DNA from: an uncultured Clostridium sp.
GTDB taxonomy: Bacteria; Bacillota; Clostridia; TANB77; CAG-508
Assembly (NCBI GenBank): GCA_900554635.1
Contig: USHY01000018.1
Span: 1-23,237, forward strand
DNA length: 23,237 nt
Direction of reading: 5' to 3'
Shown here: one piece after another, positions 1-7,108 of the stretch
How the letters are laid out: every line of letters starts with the position of its first letter
Numbering within the stretch: the stretch's first letter is position 1
The notes under the pieces: model-generated
What the model was told of the DNA's origin: nothing
What the model saw: only the letters and a program-made list of their open reading frames with translations
Databases searched by the model: none
Made by a program: the position numbers and the translations under genes

Positions 1-235
1 TTGCTTTTCTTCTTTTTAATTCTTCTTCTGATAAACCTATATCATATAAGTTTACTTTTGTTATTTCATCAAGCCTTTGCTTAATGAACTCCAGCATTTC
101 ATCAAGTGTAAATGATTTCTCATCAACCTCCTGAATTTCTTCTTGTGCATCTTTATTTTTCTTAATCACATAATATACCAAAATTCCAAATATAATTAGT
201 ACCATTAATATTAGAATGATATTTACAATATTCAT
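1..235 (-). CDS. cpaF: CpaF/TadA-like pilus ATPase, N-terminal part only (runs off the window)
   Basis: This is a partial gene: only the first 78 codons are present and the 3' end lies outside the window. Translation from the ATG at 235 gives one N-terminal membrane segment (about residues 4-24), a charged linker, then a segment containing TLDEMLEF and NLYDIGLSEEELKRRK. That last part resembles the region before the ATPase core of clostridial CpaF/TadA secretion ATPases. The Walker motifs are not in the window, so the assignment rests on this N-terminus and on the order cpaB, ParA-fold, ParA-fold, this gene, which is typical of Tad/Flp pilus loci. A GAGGAG ribosome binding site lies about 11 bases upstream, close to the stop of the preceding gene. 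CpaF would power pilin export and assembly at the inner membrane. Confidence 0.6.
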   Translation of the reverse strand, partial: MNIVNIILILMVLIIFGILVYYVIKKNKDAQEEIQEVDEKSFTLDEMLEFIKQRLDEITKVNLYDIGLSEEELKRRKA

Positions 236-259
236 ATGAGTCAGAACTCCTCTCTTTCT

Positions 260-1069
260 TTAAACTTCTAACTGTAGCTGTTTTAGTTTTTCTATTATTC
301 CCTCTCCTGCAATGGAAAGCGCTTCCATTATTGATGCTTGCACACTTGTTTCTCTAACATTTCTGTAATTAATTACAAAATCTGCTAAATTTCCTTCATT
401 GCAAACTTCAAAAAACAAAGTATTGTATGGTATTCCATAAATATCTCCCATGCCTAATTTTCTTTGTAAATTTCTTATATTGTATTTTGAATATTTGTCA
501 TACTTACCTATTAAAAGTATTATATTATTTTTTGCTAAAACTGAATGTGTTCTTCTTTGCCTAATGAAGTCTTCTATATATTTTTTTCTCTGTGATGTAT
601 TGGCAACAATTAAGTTACTTTCTTCTAAAACGCCTTGCACAAACGCTTCTTCAATGTTACCTTTTAAATCGACAAAAACTAAATCATAATATTTTTTTGC
701 TATTTTTATTATACTTTTCATGTACTCTCTTTGTTTTATATATACATCTTGAGGCATATTGCTGTCTGTCAACACCTCTAATCTATCTTTGAATACTGTT
801 CTTGTATAATTAGTTATTATCTCTGGTGTTGCCTTATTGCTTGATATTGCCTTGATTAATCCGCCAATTCCTGTTTCAAGATCGCTTCTTGGTTTAAAGC
901 CTTTAGCTTGCTCCCAAAAGCATTCTTGAAGTGAATCATCATTATGAGCTGTATTTATCAACAGCATTTTATAATTTTCTTTAATGGACAAATACGTTGC
1001 AATTGCAGCCATTGATGTTGTTTGTGCTGTCTCAATCTTATCATTACCATAAAATGTTATAACTGACAT
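260..1069 (-). CDS. CpaE/TadZ-like ParA/MinD-fold protein of the Tad pilus locus
   Basis: This 269-aa protein has the alternating beta-alpha pattern of the ParA/MinD family: a first strand MSVITFYG, a hydrophobic strand KMLLINTA, and a later YDLVFVDLKG resembling Walker B. The normal KGGxGKT P-loop is replaced by GNDKIETAQTT, so nucleotide binding is probably altered or lost. CpaE/TadZ proteins act as polar localisation or assembly factors of Tad pili. The gene sits between a second degenerate ParA-fold protein and the cpaF-like gene, with an AAAGGAG ribosome binding site overlapping the restored stop of the upstream gene. It contains an intact GGC GGA junction at 860-865, a useful control for the CGG sites described elsewhere. 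The exact role is inferred from context. Confidence 0.7.
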   Translation of the reverse strand: MSVITFYGNDKIETAQTTSMAAIATYLSIKENYKMLLINTAHNDDSLQECFWEQAKGFKPRSDLETGIGGLIKAISSNKATPEIITNYTRTVFKDRLEVLTDSNMPQDVYIKQREYMKSIIKIAKKYYDLVFVDLKGNIEEAFVQGVLEESNLIVANTSQRKKYIEDFIRQRRTHSVLAKNNIILLIGKYDKYSKYNIRNLQRKLGMGDIYGIPYNTLFFEVCNEGNLADFVINYRNVRETSVQASIMEALSIAGEGIIEKLKQLQLEV

Positions 1070-1081
1070 TTGAATTCTCCT

Positions 1082-1760
1082 TTATATATTTCTTAGCATT
1101 TTCTTTACATCATTCATTCTTAACTCTGGTGCTATTCCGGGATATAAGCTCCATTATTCCATTTTTATATTCTGTGCTTAGTTCCTTATAACTAATTCTT
1201 GCACTTCTTTGATTATCTATAATTATTGATAGATCACCATTTTCAAAAGGAAAATAAATCTTATTTTTATTCCATTTCACTGCATAGTAAAATGATATAA
1301 AATTCAAATATTCATCATCTTCCTTTGCTATTTCCTTTGAAAATATAATTTTAGTCATTGGAAGCTTATTTTCAGATTTACCTATAATCTCAAGGCCTTT
1401 TTTCATTGAATAATTATCAAATGCTGTAACAAAATATAATTGTTCAGAATTTTCAACTGATAAAGATTCAAATTTTTCTCTATTGTCTACATCATAAAAC
1501 ACAATATCATAATTAAATTCTGTTACTCCCATATAGTTCTTAATATTTTCTAAGTTTTCAAAACCTATTGCAATATCTATATCTTCATATGTGGTAATGT
1601 AGTACAAGCTAGGCTCTATGCAAGGCACTGTATATCTTGTTTTTTGAAGAATGGTTCCATCTACAATCAAGACTTTTAAGCCGTTTTCTACCAATAACTT
1701 AGCTATATATATAATTAAATCTGTTTTGTCGTATGCACCTATAAATCCTATCCTTTTCAA
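1082..1760 (-). CDS. Degenerate ParA-fold protein of the Tad locus; C-terminus needs a +1 shift at CGG
   Basis: The protein begins MKRIGFIGAYDKTDLI, a P-loop-like start in which GAYDKTDL stands where GKGGxGKT would be, followed by KVLIVDGT and YDIVFYDVDN. It looks like a second, more degenerate ParA/MinD-fold partner of CpaE. Read conventionally it stops at 1110 with a tail ending STRVKNE. At codon 208 the frame meets CGG (1139-1137). Skipping the C gives glycine, and the tail then continues GIAPELRMNDVKKMLRNI and stops at 1082. That restored end is amphipathic and abuts the ribosome binding site of the next gene, as expected in a tight operon. Restored length is 225 aa. Function beyond pilus-locus membership is unknown. 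Confidence 0.65.
1136..1139 (-). other. In-frame CGGA, +1 recoding site 1 (Ser-TCC then CGGA)
   Basis: The zero-frame codon is CGG and the restored reading is GGA. Without the shift translation ends 15 codons later. With it, the C-terminus extends to just before the next gene's start. Confidence 0.6.
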
Positions 1761-1784
1761 GTAAGCTTCCTCCTATTTTTCTTT

Positions 1785-2720
1785 CTAGTTTCCTTCTAAT
1801 TCAGACAAATAGCTTTCTCTTGCATTTTTTGCATCTTCAATTTGTTTTCTTATTCCAATTTCAATATTGTTCTTTATGTCTTCAGCTGAATATTGGCTTA
1901 GTGTATTATTTATTGGATTTCTAACAGTTCCTGAATTTGCATATTTTGTTGCAATTGCTTCTCTTGCTGTTGTTACAATGTTAGGGTCATTTTGTATTAA
2001 TTCCACAGTTTGAGCTGTTGGGCTATATGTATATGTTGCTTTTTCTTGCATTCCTGGTTCTACATATTTTGCTAAATATAGTTCTGCAGATCCATTCATT
2101 ACAAATGTTTCAACAATTGCACTGTTTAAAATTAATATGTCCTCTTCTGCTAAATTAAGTCCTATTGTATTATCATAAATGTTCATTATTTCTTTCTTAG
2201 AAACCACGATTAAATCATGAGTATTTGGTAATCTCAATCTTATATCTATGAAATCCCCTATTTCAAGTGTTGTAGGTATTGTTACAACATTATATTCCAC
2301 ATATCTTGTAGAATCTCCTAAAGTTTCTTCATCTGCTTCATTTAATATACTTTTAGTTAAAATTGTACCTTCAATAAGGTCTACTTTACTTGTGTATCCT
2401 CCTGCGAATGCAACATTTTTAAGTTTTCCATCTGGCCCTTGTTTTTTTGCTTGAAAGAAGTCTGTTGAGTTTGTTGTAATTGGTATTTCAACCTCTTCAA
2501 CCATACTTGCAGTTATTTCTTTTCCTGAAGATACACTGCATCCTTTTTTTAGTCTATAGACATAAGCTATTTGTTGTTCCTCTTCTTTAGCTTTGTCCAT
2601 TTTTGGTTTTACTATAAGAAAAAACACTGCTGCTCCTACTATTAATACAATTAATAACATAACAAAAATTCCTGCTATGAATGAATTTCTAACTTTTCTT
2701 TGCATTGGATTTGATGGCAT
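1785..2720 (-). CDS. cpaB: CpaB/RcpC-like SAF-domain pilus assembly protein
   Basis: The protein has 311 aa. The start at 2720 (MPSNPMQRKV) is preferred over an upstream ATG at 2783 because an AGGGGGA ribosome binding site lies at 2727-2733 and the extra 21 residues look like translated leader. One membrane segment spans about residues 13-37. It is followed by a periplasm-like region with an SAF-type fold (KKGCSVSSGKEITASMVEE, then EGTILTKSIL) and a C-terminal part rich in Asn, Glu and Ala. CpaB/RcpC proteins belong to Tad/Flp pilus machines and share the SAF domain with FlgA. As first gene of the operon it is preceded by a candidate sigma-A promoter at 2755-2783. Confidence 0.72.
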   Translation of the reverse strand: MPSNPMQRKVRNSFIAGIFVMLLIVLIVGAAVFFLIVKPKMDKAKEEEQQIAYVYRLKKGCSVSSGKEITASMVEEVEIPITTNSTDFFQAKKQGPDGKLKNVAFAGGYTSKVDLIEGTILTKSILNEADEETLGDSTRYVEYNVVTIPTTLEIGDFIDIRLRLPNTHDLIVVSKKEIMNIYDNTIGLNLAEEDILILNSAIVETFVMNGSAELYLAKYVEPGMQEKATYTYSPTAQTVELIQNDPNIVTTAREAIATKYANSGTVRNPINNTLSQYSAEDIKNNIEIGIRKQIEDAKNARESYLSELEGN

Positions 2721-2754
2721 AATTATTCCCCCTATTTTTTTATTTATTACAATT

Positions 2755-2783
2755 ATTCTACAACAAAACACACAAAAAAACAA
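2755..2783 (-). promoter_or_regulatory. Candidate sigma-A promoter of the Tad operon
   Basis: On the minus strand TTGTTT (2783-2778) and TAGAAT (2760-2755) are 17 bases apart, 35 bases before the cpaB start. A second possibility lies upstream: TTGACA at 2857-2852 with TACAGT 18 bases on, inside the 11-bp repeat block. Confidence 0.45.
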
Positions 2784-2818
2784 TATATTTTTACATTGTA
2801 ATAAATATTTAATATTAT

Positions 2819-2851
2819 TGTAATATTACTGTAATATTTTTGTAATATTTT
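2819..2851. repeat. Three tandem 11-bp units, TGTAATATTNN
   Basis: TGTAATATT begins at 2819, 2830 and 2841, exactly 11 bases apart (about one helical turn), with a partial copy at 2797 and TGTC following at 2852. The block lies between the divergent cpaB operon and the SASP gene. It could be a regulator-binding array or merely AT-rich drift. The rest of this 257-bp intergenic gap (2721-2977) is AT-rich; I cannot assign a clear forespore promoter for the SASP gene. Confidence 0.5.
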
Positions 2852-2977
2852 TGTCAAAGTTTTTTTATCCATTTTTTCTATAAATTTCTAGTTTATTTTT
2901 TGTTTTTTTGCACATCATAGATGTTGAAAAGCAAATAAAACGCTTTCATAAGTTATTATCCTGGGAGGTGAAAAGAG

Positions 2978-3181
2978 ATGGCAAATTCAAATTCAAATAG
3001 AACATTAGTACCTGAAGCTAAAGATTCATTAAATCAATTCAAATATGAAGTAGCTACAGAAGTTGGTGTTAACTTAAAAAATGGATATAATGGTGATATA
3101 TCTGCAAAAGATGCTGGAAGAATTGGTGGTAACATGGTAAAAAAAATGATTCAAAAGGCTGAAAGCCAAATGCTTAAGTAA
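2978..3181 (+). CDS. Alpha/beta-type small acid-soluble spore protein (SASP)
   Basis: This 67-aa protein has the full SASP signature. The region EAKDSLNQFKYEVATEVGV matches the first conserved helix and germination-protease (GPR) cleavage area, and GRIGGNMVKKMI matches the second DNA-binding motif. Such proteins coat and protect spore DNA as an A-like helix and are degraded at germination. A strong GGGAGGTG ribosome binding site precedes the ATG. It is a single-gene unit ending in a hairpin terminator at 3207-3248. Expression is expected late in the forespore under sigma-G; the upstream sequence has only weak matches to that consensus. Its presence shows that the organism makes endospores. 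Confidence 0.97.
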   Translation: MANSNSNRTLVPEAKDSLNQFKYEVATEVGVNLKNGYNGDISAKDAGRIGGNMVKKMIQKAESQMLK

Positions 3182-3206
3182 ATATTTCTATTTACTTTAT
3201 TAATTA

Positions 3207-3248
3207 GGTAGCCAGTTTCGAATATTCGAAACTGGCTATCTTTTTATT
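3207..3248 (+). terminator. Intrinsic terminator of the SASP gene
   Basis: A near-perfect palindrome (3207-3240, arms GGTAGCCAGTTTCGAAT and ATTCGAAACTGGCTATC) is followed by CTTTTTATTTT. It separates the SASP gene from the convergent glycine-rich gene and may serve both strands. Confidence 0.88.
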
Positions 3249-4637
3249 TTGAATGGACAACTTTGTTGTTGCCTGTATCTGTTTCATTTATTTTGTTACC
3301 ATTATAATCAAATGATATTTCCCCAATTCCCTTCCACCTTGTTGCAGTCTTTTGTGTTTCTATTTTTTCTTTTGTTAAAGTAATTTTTATATACCCATTA
3401 CCTGATGTATCTGGATTTGTAACAAATCCTAAATCAGATTTTGAATAGGTTTCTGCATCATCTAAGTAATATTTTTCATCTACTAAGTAATCTGTTGGTC
3501 TTTCTTTTCCTTTGCTCCAAACAAACCCAGAACCTCCGGCCACCTCCCGCTGCATAGTTGCGTGAAGCTCCATTGTAGTTTCCTGCGCCACCGCCACCGT
3601 ACCAGCCTCCTCCGACCAGCTCCATTAGAATAATATGTTCTACCAGAATATCTTCGTCCTGTACTTCCTCCTGTCCCTACTGTTCCTGCAGTTCCATTAA
3701 ATGCTGTGGTGCTTCCACTTCCTGCTGCTCCCCCTGATGTCTGTGTTCCACCACATCCTTTGTATCCAGCACTTGTTGTTGAATATGATGCTCCATCTTC
3801 TCCGTTAGTTCCTCCACCATTGCCACCTGCAGCTTTATATGTTGTACTATACCAATATGCTCCGACCGGCCACCGCCTGCAACAATTAGCCTATGGTTTA
3901 ATGTTGTTCCCCCAATTCTAATATCAGTGCCACCTCCGGCCAGCACCTCCACGATATCCAGCATTTCCACCACCATTAAAGCCTCCACCTGATGTTTCTG
4001 TGTAATTTGTACCTGTTCCATATCTTCCTTTTCCACCTACATATAGGCTGATTGTTTCATTTTTATATAATTCCACGGTTCCTTTTGAATATCCCCCTGT
4101 GCCTGGTTCTCCAGCATTATTATAAGTTCCTCCATTTGCACCCCAAACTTCTAAAAGATATTTCCCATCTTTTGTTACTGTAAATGTTTCTGCAGCTCCT
4201 GTGTATGTTCCTATTTTAACTTCTTCAGAAGCATCTTGATACTCTGTTTCTGTCCATGTTTGTTCACTAAATTGATTTGGATATTTAGCTAAATACTCAC
4301 TATCTATTAGTTCAAGTTCAGCATCTAGTCTATATGATGCTGCTACTGTGCATTTGTAAATTATACCATTTGATTCTATATATTCATCTGTACCAACTTT
4401 TAATAGTTGTTCTACTGTTGTTATTGGTATAACCTCACTTGTATCTGCAAAATAGTTATTATAGAGTTCTTCTTCATTTCCTACATCACTTTCATATATT
4501 TCCTTTGTTTTTCTTTTTACTTCTGATTGTGCCTGTCTTCTGTTCATAATTATTGTAAAGGTACTAATCAAGAATGCTAGCATTAATAATATTGTTGCTA
4601 ATGTTATTAAGGTTATTGCGCCTCTTTGTTTTCTCAT
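3244..4637 (-). CDS. Glycine-rich surface protein with prepilin-like N-terminus; five +1 shifts needed
   Basis: Start at 4637 is chosen for its AGGAGG site at 4645-4650. The N-terminus MRKQRGAITLITLATI resembles a class III (type IV prepilin-like) signal with cleavage after Gly, then a hydrophobic stretch to about residue 31. After a spacer (about residues 45-160) comes a region like the ALK/FCP glycine-rich domain: AETFTVTKDGKYLLEVWGANGG and later NGYIKITL near the end. Conventional reading breaks into three overlapping pieces (4637-3924, about 4036-3677, 3597-3244). The break points are five in-frame CGG codons, at codons 234, 257, 258, 341 and 366. Skipping the C each time gives one 462-aa protein with an unbroken glycine-rich domain, all five residues being glycine. 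The gene follows dut closely (stop 4660) and ends an operon. Function: probable exported, perhaps pilus-associated, protein. Confidence 0.72.
3535..3538 (-). other. In-frame CGGA, +1 recoding site 6 (GGC then CGGA)
   Basis: Codon 366 of the glycine-rich gene. Shifted reading enters the frame that encodes GGSGFVWSKGKERP and ends at 3244. Confidence 0.62.
3611..3614 (-). other. In-frame CGGA, +1 recoding site 5 (GGT then CGGA)
   Basis: Codon 341 of the glycine-rich gene. Shifted reading continues GGGWYGGGGAGNYNGAS. Confidence 0.62.
3861..3864 (-). other. In-frame CGGA, +1 recoding site 4, immediately after site 3
   Basis: This CGG is in frame only if site 3 has shifted. Skipping C gives GGA and then AYWYSTTYKAAGGNGGG. 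Confidence 0.6.
3865..3868 (-). other. In-frame CGGT, +1 recoding site 3 (GGC then CGGT)
   Basis: The only CGGT among the twelve sites. Skipping C reads GGT, and the very next codon in the new frame is again CGG. Confidence 0.6.
3935..3938 (-). other. In-frame CGGA, +1 recoding site 2 (GGC then CGGA)
   Basis: Codon 234 of the glycine-rich gene. Unshifted reading hits TGA four codons later. Shifted reading continues GGGTDIRIGGTTLNHRLIVAG. Confidence 0.65.
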
Positions 4638-4659
4638 ATGTGTGCCTCCTTTTTTATTT

Positions 4660-5121
4660 TTATTTGCTTGTTGAGCCAAAGCCTCCTGTTCTTTCTCCTT
4701 GGCTTACATCATTATCTGTTGTTAAGAATTTTTGGAATATGCCTTGTCCTATTGCGTCTCCTTTTTTTATTTCGATGTCTTCATCTTTAATATTGTAAAA
4801 AGCAAACATTATGTGACCATCATTGTCTGGATTTTCATAATAATCACTATCAATTACTCCTATGCTATTTGCTAGTATTAAGCCTTTTTTGCCTGGGTTT
4901 GAGCTTCTGTTTGCAAGTATTAGTACTTCATCTTCACCCATATATGCCTTTATTCCTGTTTTTACAAGTGTTGGTTTCATCCCTTTCTTAAAGCTTGGTA
5001 TAATTGTGTTTTCTGCAGCTTCAATATCATATCCTGCTGAACACTTTGTTTTTCTTATTGGTAAATTAATTCCCTCATTTTCAAATCCCTTTGCTATTTC
5101 AAATCCTCTTTTTCTTTCCAT
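4660..5121 (-). CDS. dut: dUTP diphosphatase (trimeric dUTPase)
   Basis: This 153-aa protein hydrolyses dUTP to dUMP and diphosphate, keeping uracil out of DNA and supplying dUMP for thymidylate. The five dUTPase motifs are in order: SAGYDIEA (motif 1), NRSSNPGKKG (motif 2, arginine and serines for phosphate), ANSIGVIDSDYY (motif 3, uracil pocket and catalytic Asp), GDAIGQGIFQKF (motif 4), and the C-terminal flexible arm RTGGFGSTSK (motif 5). Length fits the trimeric family. A GAGGGG site overlaps the end of hisS, whose stop is at 5124. The gene is co-transcribed with hisS upstream and the glycine-rich gene downstream. Confidence 0.93.
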   Translation of the reverse strand: MERKRGFEIAKGFENEGINLPIRKTKCSAGYDIEAAENTIIPSFKKGMKPTLVKTGIKAYMGEDEVLILANRSSNPGKKGLILANSIGVIDSDYYENPDNDGHIMFAFYNIKDEDIEIKKGDAIGQGIFQKFLTTDNDVSQGERTGGFGSTSK

Positions 5122-5123
5122 TT

Positions 5124-6443
5124 TTACTCATTCCCCTCTTTTATTTGTTTTATTACTTCTTCAAGTAAATATTTTTGTTGTTCACCTGTTTCCATATTTT
5201 TTAATGTAACTGTTCCTGAATTCACTTCATCTTCTCCTATTACAATTACATATGGAATTTGTAATTTATCTGCATATTTGAATTTTGCCTTTATTTTTTT
5301 ATCATCAAAATATATTTCGCTATTAATTCCAGCTGCTCTTAAAGCATTTGCTGTTTCTATAGCTGGTTTTAGGTCTGGTACCATTGATACTACTAGTATT
5401 TTTGATATTGACTTTTGTGTTGCTTTTATTAAGTTCATATCATTTAGTACAAAAAATAATCTTGTTAAGCCTATAGACATTCCTACTCCTGGCATTTTTC
5501 TATCTGTGTAGTATTCACTTAAATTGTTATATCTTCCACCTGAGCAAATGCTTCCTATAGATTTATAGTCATTTAAGAAAGTTTCATAAACTGTTCCTGT
5601 GTAATAGTCAAGTCCCCTTGCTATACTTACATCAACTGCAAAACATTCTTCTGGTACATTAAATAAGCGTATGTATCTTATTACTTCTATTAGTTCTTGA
5701 ACTCCTTGTTTATATGTCTCATTATCTATTTTCATGTTTTGTAGTTCTTGTAGTTTTTCATCTGTTGTTCCTTCTATTGTTATAAATCTTATTACTTTTT
5801 CAATGTTTTCATCTGATATTCCAAGTTCTTTTATTTCTGCTTTTACCTTTTCTGTTCCTATTTTTTCTATTTTGTCTATTGTTCTCATTATATCTACAGA
5901 TACTTCCTTAGCATTTATATCCTCAAAAAGTCCATTTAGAATTTTTCTGTTATTTATTCTTATTGTGAAGTTTTCTAAGCCTAATTCTTTAAAAACATTA
6001 TACATAATACTTGGAATTTCTGCATCATTTATTATATTTAATTCTCCATCTCCTATTACGTCTATATCGCATTGATAGAATTCTCTGAATCTTCCTCTTT
6101 GAGCTCTTTCTCCTCTATAAACTTTTCCTATCTGATATCTTCTGAAAGGAAATGATAGTTCATTTGCGTGCATTGCAACATATTTTGCAAGTGGAACAGT
6201 TAAGTCAAACCTTAATGTTAAATTACTATCTCCCTTTGTAAATGAATATAATTGTTTTTCTGTTTCTCCACCTGCTTTTGCAAGTAAAACTTCAGTGCTT
6301 TCAATTATTGGTGTATCAATTGGTAAGAATCCAAATTTCTCATATGTTTTTTGTATTTTTTCTTTCATTTGATTAAATAATATTTGTTCTTGTGGTAATA
6401 ATTCCATAAAACCTGGTAAAGTTTTTGCAACTGTTTTTTCCAT
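5124..6443 (-). CDS. hisS: Histidyl-tRNA synthetase
   Basis: This class II synthetase of 439 aa charges tRNA-His. Motif 2 with its flanks is at about residues 99-131 (FRRYQIGKVYRGERAQRGR, then FREFYQCDIDVIG). The histidine-specific motif ARGLDYYTGTVYE is at about residues 275-287. The C-terminal anticodon-binding domain follows (from about residue 345, ILVVSMVPDLKPAIETANALR). Length matches the family and the frame is intact throughout. An AGGAGG site begins right at the restored stop of the upstream MBL gene (6456), supporting both that gene's recoded end and the operon. Confidence 0.97.
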   Translation of the reverse strand: MEKTVAKTLPGFMELLPQEQILFNQMKEKIQKTYEKFGFLPIDTPIIESTEVLLAKAGGETEKQLYSFTKGDSNLTLRFDLTVPLAKYVAMHANELSFPFRRYQIGKVYRGERAQRGRFREFYQCDIDVIGDGELNIINDAEIPSIMYNVFKELGLENFTIRINNRKILNGLFEDINAKEVSVDIMRTIDKIEKIGTEKVKAEIKELGISDENIEKVIRFITIEGTTDEKLQELQNMKIDNETYKQGVQELIEVIRYIRLFNVPEECFAVDVSIARGLDYYTGTVYETFLNDYKSIGSICSGGRYNNLSEYYTDRKMPGVGMSIGLTRLFFVLNDMNLIKATQKSISKILVVSMVPDLKPAIETANALRAAGINSEIYFDDKKIKAKFKYADKLQIPYVIVIGEDEVNSGTVTLKNMETGEQQKYLLEEVIKQIKEGNE

Positions 6444-6455
6444 ATAATCCTCCTT

Positions 6456-7108
6456 TTATTCCCATTCTTTTTGTTTCATTTCCAAATAAATCGGCTTTTC
6501 TTCTTTTATTATTGTTGATTTTCCGATGTCCTGGATATACTATTGTGTCCTCTGGTAATGTTATTAATTTATTTGTAATTGATGATATTATATCCTCAAA
6601 ACTACTAGTTGGCAAGTCTATTCTTCCCCATGCTCCTCTAAAAAGTGTGTCTCCTGCAAATAATAGTCCTTCTTTTTCGCAATATAGTGATACACTTCCG
6701 TGCTGTATGACCTGGTGTGTGTATTACTTTAAATTCTAAGTTTCCCAAATGTAATAAGTCTCCATCATCTAAGCGAGCATCTTCTTGCAATATTACTGGT
6801 TCTAGTCCAATATGTGTACTTAAATTAATATTTACATCTTTAAGCCCTGGTGCGTCTTTTCTATGAATTAAAATTTGCCCACCAAATTTTTCTTTTATTT
6901 GTTTTACTCCTCCAATATGGTCTCCATGGCAATGTGTTAAGAATATATATTTCATTTTTATTTGCATTGCATCTAAGTCTTGTAATAATAATTCCGAAAC
7001 ACTTCCTGGATCTATTATCATTGTTTCTTTTGTTGTTTCATCTTGTACTATATAGCAATTTTCACCTGTTATGGTGCCTACATCTAATTTTATTCTCTTT
7101 AGTATCAT
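6456..7108 (-). CDS. MBL-fold metallohydrolase (glyoxalase II-like, YqgX type); two +1 shifts needed
   Basis: The start overlaps the relA stop by four bases (ATGA). The metal-binding motif THCHGDH is at residues 58-64 and HTPGHT at 130-135. Read conventionally the frame then goes wrong (HTPGHTARKCITILRK) and stops at 6640. At codon 137 the codon is CGG; skipping C gives HTPGHTAGSVSLYCEKEG and LLFAGDTLFRGAWGRIDLP, which contains the expected bridging Asp in AGDTLF. A second CGG at codon 195 restores VYPGHGKSTI, with the conserved last histidine. The protein then ends IYLEMKQKEWE at 6456, next to the hisS ribosome binding site. Restored length is 216 aa, normal for the family. The substrate is not determined; family members hydrolyse thioesters such as S-lactoylglutathione. 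Confidence 0.88.
6522..6525 (-). other. In-frame CGGA, +1 recoding site 8 (CAT then CGGA)
   Basis: Codon 195 of the MBL gene. The restored residue is the last Gly of the conserved PGHG loop. It is in frame only after the shift at site 7. Confidence 0.7.
6697..6700 (-). other. In-frame CGGA, +1 recoding site 7 (GCA then CGGA)
   Basis: Codon 137 of the MBL gene. The restored residue is the conserved Gly of HTPGHTxGS. Unshifted reading loses the metal-ligand Asp and stops at 6640. Confidence 0.72.

Noticed and set aside
2797..2857. CRISPR array
   Set aside because: The 11-bp units are contiguous and AT-rich, with no spacers and no cas genes nearby.
3244..4036. Separate genes at 3677-4036 and 3244-3597
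   Set aside because: They are out-of-frame or partial readings of the single glycine-rich gene; their starts have no ribosome binding sites and their N-termini are translations of the wrong frame.
6373..6615. Separate 80-aa gene overlapping the hisS start
   Set aside because: It is the middle part of the MBL hydrolase followed by unshifted nonsense after the CGG at 6525.
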